Shown here: one piece after another, positions 1 through 8,121 of the stretch | Position numbering within the stretch: position 1 is the first letter of the stretch | Layout of the letters: every line of letters begins with the position of its first letter | Source: Protofrankia sp. CiP1_Cm_nod1 | GTDB lineage: Bacteria > Actinomycetota > Actinomycetes > Frankiales > Frankiaceae | Length of the DNA: 38,934 bases | Assembly (NCBI RefSeq): GCF_920888515.1 | Contig: NZ_CAKKTM010000195.1 | Location: forward strand, 1-38,934 | Direction of reading: 5' to 3' | Notes under the pieces: model-generated | Database searches by the model: none | What the model saw: only the letters and a program-made list of their open reading frames with translations | Told to the model about the DNA's origin: nothing | Program-made: the position numbers and the translations under genes

Positions 1-1533
<1,533 letters not shown>

Positions 1534-1625
1534 CGCCGGGGACATCCGCGGGCCCAGGACGCCGGCGGCACCGGGCACGCCGGAGCCGCCGGGCCGCCAG
1601 GGCCGTCGGGTGGGAAGGACATGCC

Positions 1626-2915
1626 ATGCCCCACTACCGGGCCGTGGGCGACGTTCCGCCCAAACGGCACACCCAGCACCGCGGCCCCGACGGGGGCCTC
1701 TACCGCGAGGAGCTGCTGGGCGCGGAGGGCTTCGCCGGGGAGCACGCGCTGCTGTACCACACCGGCGTGCCCGCCGCGATCGCCGACGCGGCGCCCTGGA
1801 CGCCCGCGGACCTGACCACCCACCCGAACATCCCGCTGCTGCCCCGGCACTTCCGGCTGCCGGCGCTGTTCAACGGCACACCGCCCGGCACGCCGCCCGG
1901 CACACCGCCTGGGACGCAGCCCGGCACACCGCCCGGCACGCAGCCCGGGACACCGCCCGGTAAACAGCCCGGGGACGTCGACGTGGTCACGGGACGGCGG
2001 CTGGTCCTCGGCAACGCCGACGTACGCATCTGCTACGCCGTCGCGGGCGCGGCCAGCCCGCTGTACCGCAACGCCATCGGCGACGAGTGCGTGTACGTCG
2101 AAGCCGGCGCGGCAACCGTGGAGACGGTCTTCGGCACGCTTGGCGCCCGTCAGGGCGACTACGTGATCCTGCCCCGGGGCGTCATCCACCGCTGGATCCC
2201 GGACCCGGCCGCGCCGCTGCGCGTGTACGTCATCGAGGCGGACTCCCCTCTCGCCCCGCCGCCGCGCTACCTGTCCCGGCACGGGCAGTTCCTGGAGCAC
2301 GCGCCGTACTGCGAGCGGGACCTGCGCCCGCCCGCCGGCCCGCTGCTGGTGACCGGAACCGACGTGGAGGTGCTCGTCAAGCACCGCGGCTCGCGCGGCG
2401 CCAACGGCGGCGTCGCCGGGACCCGCTACCGCTGCCCCAGCCATCCGTTCGACGTGGTGGGCTGGGACGGCTGCCTGTACCCCTACACGTTCAACATCGC
2501 CGACTTCGAGCCGGTCACCGGACGGGTGCACCAGCCGCCGCCCGTCCACCAGATCCTCGCCGGCCGCAACGTCGTGATCTGCAACTTCGTCCCCCGCAAG
2601 GTCGACTACCACCCGCTGGCCGTGCCGGTGCCCTACTACCACTCCAACGTCGACTCCGACGAGGTGATGTTCTACTGCGGCGGGGACTACGCGGCGCGCA
2701 GGGGCTCCGGCATCGGGCCGGGCTCGGTCAGCCTGCACCCGGGCGGGCACACGCACGGCCCGCAGCCGGGCGCGGTGGAGCGCTCGCTCGGGGTGGAGTT
2801 CGTCGACGAGCTCGCGGTCATGGTCGACACCTTCCGTCCGCTCGAGCTCGGCGAGGGCGCCCTCGCCTGCGATGACGGCCGCTACGCCTGGACCTGGGCG
2901 AACGGGGACAGCTGA
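1626..2915 (+). CDS. hmgA: Homogentisate 1,2-dioxygenase
   Basis: Opens the homogentisate ring to maleylacetoacetate; cytoplasmic non-heme iron enzyme. 429 residues, close to family length. The iron ligands of the cupin core are visible: H339 (PYYHSN), E346 (SDEVMFY) and H377 (THGPQPG). The start ATG has a GGAAGG ribosome site about 7 nt upstream; an ATG at 1621 is in another frame. Residues 84-115 are a Gly-Thr-Pro-Pro/Gln repeat insertion that is not part of the known fold and probably forms a flexible loop. The stop TGA at 2913 overlaps an ATG and begins a 16-bp repeat array leading into fahA. It follows hppD by 92 bp with no obvious terminator between them. Confidence 0.96.
   Translation: MPHYRAVGDVPPKRHTQHRGPDGGLYREELLGAEGFAGEHALLYHTGVPAAIADAAPWTPADLTTHPNIPLLPRHFRLPALFNGTPPGTPPGTPPGTQPGTPPGTQPGTPPGKQPGDVDVVTGRRLVLGNADVRICYAVAGAASPLYRNAIGDECVYVEAGAATVETVFGTLGARQGDYVILPRGVIHRWIPDPAAPLRVYVIEADSPLAPPPRYLSRHGQFLEHAPYCERDLRPPAGPLLVTGTDVEVLVKHRGSRGANGGVAGTRYRCPSHPFDVVGWDGCLYPYTFNIADFEPVTGRVHQPPPVHQILAGRNVVICNFVPRKVDYHPLAVPVPYYHSNVDSDEVMFYCGGDYAARRGSGIGPGSVSLHPGGHTHGPQPGAVERSLGVEFVDELAVMVDTFRPLELGEGALACDDGRYAWTWANGDS
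1875..1970 (+). repeat. 12-bp coding minisatellite in hmgA
   Basis: Eight 12-bp units encode GTPP, GTQP or GKQP tetrapeptides in frame. They extend a surface loop in the N-terminal half of homogentisate dioxygenase. The units differ slightly from each other at third positions and in the Pro/Gln codon, so the array is not brand new. Length variation between strains is likely. Confidence 0.9.
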
Positions 2916-2974
2916 TGACGCCGGACCCTGATGACGCCGGACCCTGATGACGCCGGACCGCTGATGACGCCGGG
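2913..2974 (+). repeat. 16-bp tandem repeat at the hmgA-fahA junction
   Basis: Three 16-bp units beginning TGATGACGCCGGACC (2913, 2929, 2945), then one spacer base and a partial fourth (2962). Each unit carries an overlapping TGATG stop-start. Because 16 is not a multiple of three, the four ATGs (2915, 2931, 2947, 2964) fall in different frames: 2931 and 2964 are in the fahA frame, while 2915 and 2947 open minicistrons of ten and five codons. Confidence 0.92.
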
Positions 2975-4217
2975 CACCCCGCCGCCGGCCGGGCCGCTCG
3001 ACGCCGCCGCGTCCTGGCTCGGGGTGGAGCACGGCGATCCCTTCGGGATACACACGCTGCCCTACGGCAGTTTCACCACACCGGACGCGCCGGGCGCGCG
3101 CGTCGGCGTCGCGATCGGCGAGCACATCCTGGACCTGACCGCCGCCGCCGACGCGCTCCTGCCGGAGCACGCCGGGCTGTTCACCGCGGGCAGCCTCGAC
3201 CGGCTGCTGGCCGCCGGCCCCACCGTGTGGTCACAGGTCCGCTCCCAGGTGCGGCGTTGGCTCGTGGACGGACGGTACCGGCGCGCCGTCGAGCCGCTGC
3301 TGCTACCGGCCGCGACGGCGACCCCGCGCCTGCCGTTCACGGTCGCCGACTACGTCGACTTCTACGCCAGCGAACAGCACGCCACCAACCTGGGCCGCAT
3401 CCTGCGCCCGGACGGCGACCCCCTCACCCCCAACTGGAAGCACCTGCCGATCGGCTACCACGGACGCTCCGGCACGGTCGTCGTCTCCGGGACGCCGGTC
3501 GTGCGCCCGCGCGGGCAGCTGCGCGCCCCGGACGGCGAGATCACGTTCGCGCCGACGGCGCGGCTGGACCTCGAGGCCGAGGTCGGCTTCGTCGTCGGCA
3601 CCCCCTCGCGGCCTGGGCGCCCCGTGCCGCTGGCGGCGGCGGAGCGGCACGTCTTCGGCGCCTGCCTGGTCAACGACTGGTCCGCCCGCGACATCCAGGC
3701 CTGGGAGTACGTCCCGCTCGGCCCGTTCCTCGGCAAGGCGTTCGCCACCTCCGTCTCCGCGTGGGTCGTGCCGCTCGACGCGCTGCGGCACGCCCGGGTG
3801 CCCGCCCCGCCGCGCGACCCGCCTCCGCTGCCCCACCTCGACGACACCGGCGCGCCGCCGGGGGGCTTCGACATCGAGCTCGCGATCTCCCTCAACGGGC
3901 ACCCGGTCTCCCGGCCGCCGTTCGCCGGCATGTACTGGACGCTGGCCCAGCAGCTCGCCCACCTGACGGCGGGCGGCGCGCCGCTGCGCACCGGTGACCT
4001 GCTCGCCTCCGGCACGGTCAGCGGCCCCACCCGCGCGCAGTACGGGTCACTCGTCGAGCTCACCTGGAACGGGACCCAGCCCCTGGCCCTCCCCGACGGC
4101 TCGGCCCGCACCTTCCTCAAGGACGGCGACGAGATCGTCATCACCGCCACGGCCCCCGGCCCGCACGCAACCGTCATCGGCCTCGGCGAGGTCCGCGCCC
4201 GTATCCTGCCCCCCTGA
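2931..4217 (+). CDS. fahA: Fumarylacetoacetase
   Basis: Hydrolyses fumarylacetoacetate to fumarate and acetoacetate, the last step of homogentisate breakdown. An N-terminal SH3-like domain (about 20-125) precedes the FAH catalytic domain. Metal ligand D143 and catalytic H150 (DFYASEQHATNLG) show the same 7-residue spacing as human D126/H133. GYHGRSGT, LDLEAEVGF and VNDWSARDIQ carry further active-site and Ca/Mg-binding residues. Either ATG 2931 or ATG 2964 could be the start (428 or 417 residues). Neither has a clear Shine-Dalgarno, so translation probably depends on coupling to hmgA through the repeated stop-start units. No maleylacetoacetate isomerase gene is nearby, so isomerisation must be supplied elsewhere or bypassed. 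Confidence 0.95.
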   Translation: MTPDPDDAGPLMTPGTPPPAGPLDAAASWLGVEHGDPFGIHTLPYGSFTTPDAPGARVGVAIGEHILDLTAAADALLPEHAGLFTAGSLDRLLAAGPTVWSQVRSQVRRWLVDGRYRRAVEPLLLPAATATPRLPFTVADYVDFYASEQHATNLGRILRPDGDPLTPNWKHLPIGYHGRSGTVVVSGTPVVRPRGQLRAPDGEITFAPTARLDLEAEVGFVVGTPSRPGRPVPLAAAERHVFGACLVNDWSARDIQAWEYVPLGPFLGKAFATSVSAWVVPLDALRHARVPAPPRDPPPLPHLDDTGAPPGGFDIELAISLNGHPVSRPPFAGMYWTLAQQLAHLTAGGAPLRTGDLLASGTVSGPTRAQYGSLVELTWNGTQPLALPDGSARTFLKDGDEIVITATAPGPHATVIGLGEVRARILPP

Positions 4218-4238
4218 CCGAAGCCGTCGATCAGGGGG
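4209..4238 (+). terminator. Hairpin at the fahA stop codon
   Basis: CCCCCTGA (4210-4217) pairs with TCAGGGGG (4231-4238) around a 13-nt loop. The fahA stop codon lies inside the left arm. There is no U tract, so it is a stem-loop terminator of the GC-rich actinobacterial kind at best. Confidence 0.55.
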
Positions 4239-4249
4239 AATGAGTACGA

Positions 4250-4273
4250 AAGTGGCTGCCATGGCAGCCACTT
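4250..4273. promoter_or_regulatory. Perfect 24-bp palindrome
   Basis: AAGTGGCTGCCA is followed directly by its exact reverse complement, giving a 24-bp palindrome with no spacer. It lies 32 bp after fahA and about 215 bp before the AAA ATPase gene. Such a site could bind a dimeric regulator. I see no regulator gene next to it, so its user is unknown. Confidence 0.5.
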
Positions 4274-4488
4274 GCTCCCTCATTGTCATGATCCGGCGAT
4301 CCAGGGACGGCACAACATCGACGGCTGACCGCGCATCGCGCCAGCGCGGGACCCGCCAGCGCTGACCGCTGTCGGCGAAGGCGTGCTGGTGTCTCGACGT
4401 GGTAGATCGTCGATCAGTGTTCGGCGGCTGCGTAGGGTGGTGAACGGAACATGCCCCCGTGCGCCAGTCCCATGGAGAGTGACGATCG

Positions 4489-6066
4489 ATGAGCCGCCGG
4501 TTCAACACCGCCGGCCCGTGCCGGCCCGGGATCGACTACATGATCCCGGCGGTGTCGCGGCTGCCGGAGGCACCTGGCCTCATCGACCAGGAGGGCTACT
4601 TCGTCGTGCACGCCCCCCGGCAGACGGGCAAGACCACGACGTTGCAGGCGCTCGCCGACGAGCTGACCGCTGCCGGCCGGTACGCGGCGCTGCTGTTCTC
4701 CTGTGAGACCGGCCGGGCTACCGGCGACGACTACGGCGCGGCGGCCCGTGCCGTTCTCGACCGGATCCGGGCCGACGCCGAGGACATGCTGCCAGCGGAC
4801 CTGCGCCCACCGCCGTGGCCACAGGCGTCGGAAGGTACCCTCATCGTCGAAGCGTTTCGGGCCTGGGCGCAGGCCTGCCCACGCCCCCTGGTGCTGTTTC
4901 TCGACGAGATCGACGCGCTCCAGGGCCAGACGTTGATCAGCGTCCTCAGCCAGCTCCGCGACGGCTACCGCGGCCGCCCCAACCGTTTTCCCGCCTCAGT
5001 CGTGCTGTGCGGCCTGCGCGACGTCCGCGACTATAAAGCAGCCTCCGGCGGTGACTCGTCTCGTTTGGGGACGTCCAGCCCGTTCAACATCAAGTTGGAG
5101 TCGTTGCGGCTGGGGGACTTCACCCCGGACGAGGTCGCCGCACTCTACGCCCAGCACACCGCGGACACCGGCCAGGTGTTTACTCCGGACGCGGTGGATC
5201 GGGCGGTGGAGCTGACCGCTGGCCAGCCGTGGCTGGTCAACGCGCTGGCCCGTGAAATCGTCGAAAAGATCGCCGTCCCCACCTCCGAATCGATCACTGT
5301 TGGTCATGTGGAGCAGGCCAAGGAACGGCTGATCCTGGCGCGGGCGACGCATCTGGACTCGCTGGCCGCGAAACTCGCCGAACACCGGGTCCGCCGCGTC
5401 CTCGAACCCGTCCTCGCCGGTACCCTGCCCGAACTCGACCCCTACGACGACGACCTCAGCTACACCCGCGACCTCGGCCTGATCACCCCGAAACTCCCCG
5501 TCCGCGTCGCCAACCCCATCTACCACGAAGTCATCGCCCGCGTCCTGACCGCCAACAGCGAAGCCCAGGTCCTCGCCGACCCCCGCGCCTTCGTCCGCTC
5601 CGACGGAACCCTCGACTTCGGCCTCCTCCTCCGCGAGTTCGCCGACTTCTGGACCGAACACGCCGACGTCCTCGTCCGCGGCATCGTCTACCACGAAGTC
5701 GCCCCCCAGCTGGTCTTCATGGCCTTCCTCCAACGCGTCGTCAATGGCGACGGCCATGTCACCCGCGAATACGGTGTCGGCCGTGGCCGCATCGACCTGC
5801 ACATCCGCTGGCCCTACACGGCATCGGACGGCAAACGCCACTGGCAACGCGAAGCCATCGAACTCAAGGTCCGCCATCCCGGCGACACCGACCCCCTCCG
5901 CCGCGCCCTCACCCAACTCGACAGCTACCTTGACCGCCTCAACCTCCCCACCGGCACCATCGTCATCTTCGACCGCCGCCCCGACGCTCCGCCCGTCCAC
6001 AAACGCACCCACATCGACACCGTCACCAGCCCCGCCGGCCGCGCCATCACCGTCCTACGAGCGTGA
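4489..6066 (+). CDS. AAA-like ATPase with C-terminal PD-(D/E)XK nuclease-type domain
   Basis: 525 residues. The N-terminal ATPase (about 15-330) has Walker A APRQTGKT (K48) and Walker B LVLFLDEID (D139/E140), as in the AAA-like families found fused to DUF1703-type nucleases. The C-terminal domain (about 395-525) shows the PD-(D/E)XK pattern: D436 in GRIDLHI, E458-L-K460 in AIELKV, then a QLDSYLDRL helix with the usual glutamine. Proteins of this build are common single-gene accessory elements in actinobacteria and cyanobacteria, often in many copies; their role is unknown, with mobile-element or defence functions suspected. It stands alone, 271 bp after fahA and convergent with the toxin-antitoxin pair. 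The last third is strikingly C-rich at third positions compared with the first third. Confidence 0.85.
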   Translation: MSRRFNTAGPCRPGIDYMIPAVSRLPEAPGLIDQEGYFVVHAPRQTGKTTTLQALADELTAAGRYAALLFSCETGRATGDDYGAAARAVLDRIRADAEDMLPADLRPPPWPQASEGTLIVEAFRAWAQACPRPLVLFLDEIDALQGQTLISVLSQLRDGYRGRPNRFPASVVLCGLRDVRDYKAASGGDSSRLGTSSPFNIKLESLRLGDFTPDEVAALYAQHTADTGQVFTPDAVDRAVELTAGQPWLVNALAREIVEKIAVPTSESITVGHVEQAKERLILARATHLDSLAAKLAEHRVRRVLEPVLAGTLPELDPYDDDLSYTRDLGLITPKLPVRVANPIYHEVIARVLTANSEAQVLADPRAFVRSDGTLDFGLLLREFADFWTEHADVLVRGIVYHEVAPQLVFMAFLQRVVNGDGHVTREYGVGRGRIDLHIRWPYTASDGKRHWQREAIELKVRHPGDTDPLRRALTQLDSYLDRLNLPTGTIVIFDRRPDAPPVHKRTHIDTVTSPAGRAITVLRA

Positions 6067-6242
6067 CGAAGGCCCGCCCAAGAAGCGCTGACGAGAACAG
6101 ATCGCGCGGCATTCACACGCGGTGCACTGACCTTTTGAGACCGCGTCTTCGGCCTCACCAGGTGGGCGCCCCGGACTTAGGCCGTGCACTTCCGGAAGAT
6201 CGATTTTGGTCATGAGCTACGAAAACACCAGCTAAGATCAAA

Positions 6243-6671
6243 TTAGCCAGGCAGCTCGGGATAGCGGCCCGGGGTGGTGACGACGAGGCCGGACTGGGTG
6301 CAGGCCATCGCGAGCCGGTCGTCGTAGGTCAGCATCTGGTCGGCGTCCAGGAGGAGCGCCGAGGCCAGGTGGATGGCGTCCAGTGACCGGAGTACCGGTG
6401 GCCCGACCCGTCGTGCCAGGCTCACCACCTCGGGTGACAGCGGATGCTCGGCTATTCCGGACAGGGCGGCGTCCGCGTGGACGGTCGCGGACGCCGCGTC
6501 GGCGCCGAACCGGGCACGTAGCGCACGGGTCACCTCGATCCACGCCAGCGATGACGACACCAGCAGATCGCCGTCCGCATGATGTCTGTCGACCGCCGCG
6601 ACCAGGGCCGACGAGTCCGCTTCGGCAACCAGTCGTTTGAGGATCGCGCTGCTGTCCAGGTAGATACGCAC
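6243..6671 (-). CDS. vapC: PIN-domain toxin, VapC family
   Basis: 142 residues, typical VapC length. Likely a Mg-dependent endoribonuclease that cleaves RNA when released from its antitoxin. PIN acidic residues are visible: D6 (YLDSSA), E46 (AWIEVT), the D of SLDAIHLAS and the D pair of LTYDDRLA. It starts 4 nt after the stop of the ribbon-helix-helix gene (6676-6957), the usual antitoxin-first order. It is intact and convergent with the ATPase gene at 4489. Confidence 0.9.
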   Translation of the reverse strand: MRIYLDSSAILKRLVAEADSSALVAAVDRHHADGDLLVSSSLAWIEVTRALRARFGADAASATVHADAALSGIAEHPLSPEVVSLARRVGPPVLRSLDAIHLASALLLDADQMLTYDDRLAMACTQSGLVVTTPGRYPELPG

Positions 6672-6675
6672 GCTT

Positions 6676-6957
6676 CTACAGCCGGTCGTCGCGGTCGAGC
6701 AGGTCGAGGCTGGTCGTGCCTTCGGGCAGGGTGAGCGTGGGCGTGACGCGACGATACGGCGTGCGTGGTGGAAGAACGATCCCCGCGGTGAGCAGTGGCT
6801 CCCGGGTGCCGAGCGATGCCGGTCCGCCAGCGGCGAGCGTCCTGAGGTGCCGGTCGACAGCCTCGCGAAGGATCTCCTGCTGCGAACGGCCGGACCGGTC
6901 CGCCTCGGCGCGTAGCGCGGCCTCGGCCTCGGGACGGAGACGAAGGTTCACAGCCAT
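6676..6957 (-). CDS. Ribbon-helix-helix antitoxin of the PIN toxin pair
   Basis: 93 residues. Residues 1-45 (MAVNLRLRPEAEAALRAEAD..GRSQQEILREAVDRHL) are a ribbon-helix-helix DNA-binding fold. The C-terminal half (TPTLTLPEGTTSLDLLDRDDRL) should wrap around the toxin. The ATG at 6957 is chosen because the fold begins there; the frame is open further upstream to 7077 but encodes no recognisable residues. The inverted repeat at 6966-6984, just upstream, is the likely autoregulatory operator. Confidence 0.88.
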   Translation of the reverse strand: MAVNLRLRPEAEAALRAEADRSGRSQQEILREAVDRHLRTLAAGGPASLGTREPLLTAGIVLPPRTPYRRVTPTLTLPEGTTSLDLLDRDDRL

Positions 6958-6965
6958 AATGATGA

Positions 6966-6984
6966 TGGTACACGGCTGGTACCA
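6966..6984 (-). promoter_or_regulatory. Inverted repeat, probable antitoxin operator
   Basis: TGGTAC and GTACCA arms with a 7-bp spacer, 9 bp upstream of the antitoxin start. The position and size fit the short operators bound by ribbon-helix-helix antitoxins that repress their own operon. Confidence 0.55.
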
Positions 6985-7163
6985 GAAGATATACCGTCCA
7001 GCCGCCCCAAGCCGCCCGCGAGAGGAGATGCCGTGGGCGTGCTGTGAGGGTGTTCCGGATATCCGACGATCGGACACCCGGTCACGTGACGTCTGTCCGC
7101 GGTTTCAGCCGCTGCCGGGCCAGAGGGAATATCAGAGGATCTGAATCAGCTACTGTGAATCTC

Positions 7164-7431
7164 ATGCGGGTGATGACGGCTTCCGAGGCGTCCCGGATAC
7201 TTCAGCGCGTTTCTCGACGACGCTGAACACGGTGAGACGATCGTGGTCACCCGTAGCGGCCGGTGCGTCGCTGTGATCATGCCCGCGCCGCAGGGCAACG
7301 GTGAGGCGTTGCGGGAGGTCTTCCACCGCTGGGGTGCTCGCGCGGGTGTCGACGACGGGTTCGGGGCCGATGTCGCGGCTGCCCGGGAGGCTTCTTCCGC
7401 TGAGTGGGACACCGACCCGTGGCACGACTGA
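7164..7431 (+). pseudogene. Phd/YefM-type antitoxin, broken by a one-base insertion
   Basis: From ATG 7164 the first frame reads MRVMTASEASR, then hits a stop at 7224-7226. Removing one base at about 7197-7198 restores a textbook Phd/YefM N-terminus (EASRNFSAFLDDAEHGE) that runs straight into the second frame (TIVVTRSGRCVAVIMPAP) and on to the stop at 7431. The restored protein would be about 88 residues. The C-terminal half overlaps the start of the PIN toxin by 13 nt, as in an intact operon. Either this is a true frameshift, leaving the toxin without its partner, or it is a sequencing error. Confidence 0.85.
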
Positions 7432-7844
7432 TCCTGGACACCGGTGTGCTGGTCGCCGGTGCCGGTGGCCTGTTAGATCTTGCGGTCATGAGTGACGGGG
7501 ACGACGTCGTCCTACCGGCCCTCGCGCTCGCCGAATACACCGTCGGGGTGCTGCTGGCCTCGGATGAGGCCACTCGCGCCGCGCAACAGGCGTTCCTCAC
7601 CGACGTGCTCTCCGTGACTCCGGTCGAGGACTACACCCCGGACGTCGCCCGGCATCACGCGCAGCTCCTGGCCCATGTACGCCGTACCGGCGCGCCCCGC
7701 GGAGCTCCTGATCTCATCATCGCGGCGACGGCGCGTGCCACGCAGCGGGTACTGGTCACCACTGACAAACCTGCCCGTTTCGACGAGCTGCCCGACGTCG
7801 CCACCCGCCTGGTAGCCACCCGCCTGGTAGCCACCCGCCGGTGA
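7419..7844 (+). CDS. vapC: PIN-domain toxin, VapC family (second locus)
   Basis: 141 residues from the GTG at 7419, chosen because MARLILDTGVLVAG is the standard PIN N-terminus; the ATG at 7404 would add five unrelated residues. Acidic residues D7 (LILDTG), E39 (ALAEYTV), the D of APDLIIAAT and the D of VTTDKPARF are present, so the nuclease looks intact. The last residues (TRLVATRLVATRR) come from a 15-bp repeat duplication near 7800. It overlaps the frameshifted Phd-type antitoxin. A 49-bp segment of this gene (7573-7621) is copied with two mismatches at 29081-29129. Confidence 0.88.
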   Translation: MARLILDTGVLVAGAGGLLDLAVMSDGDDVVLPALALAEYTVGVLLASDEATRAAQQAFLTDVLSVTPVEDYTPDVARHHAQLLAHVRRTGAPRGAPDLIIAATARATQRVLVTTDKPARFDELPDVATRLVATRLVATRR

Positions 7845-8121
7845 CGGAATTCCGACCGGCTCACAGCGCGTAGGCGGATATCCCGGTAGACGCCAGGTCA
7901 ACGGAGAGGCTTCCAGCCGTCTGTCGTAGTCTCCGACGGGATGGGACGGTACGTGCCCTCACCGGTGCGACGAGCGGTGATCTCTGGAAACCTCGCCACG
8001 CGGCCTGGTCGGCCGCTCCCGCGCTGGCGTTGGGTGGCATGCTCCAGGGATGATCATCGGTGGCCGGGCGCGGGGCGGCAGGGCGCGCGGCAGGGTTCAC
8101 GGAAAGCGGGGGCGGACGCTG

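Noticed and set aside
4233-4488. Small ORFs between fahA and the ATPase gene
   Set aside because: Their translations run through the 24-bp palindrome and hairpin, have no ribosome sites and resemble nothing known.
8050-8121. Earlier ATG start for the NERD-kinase protein
   Set aside because: Adds 24 Arg/Gly-rich residues before MARIVRHGP, where the NERD-type N-terminus naturally begins; kept only as an alternative.
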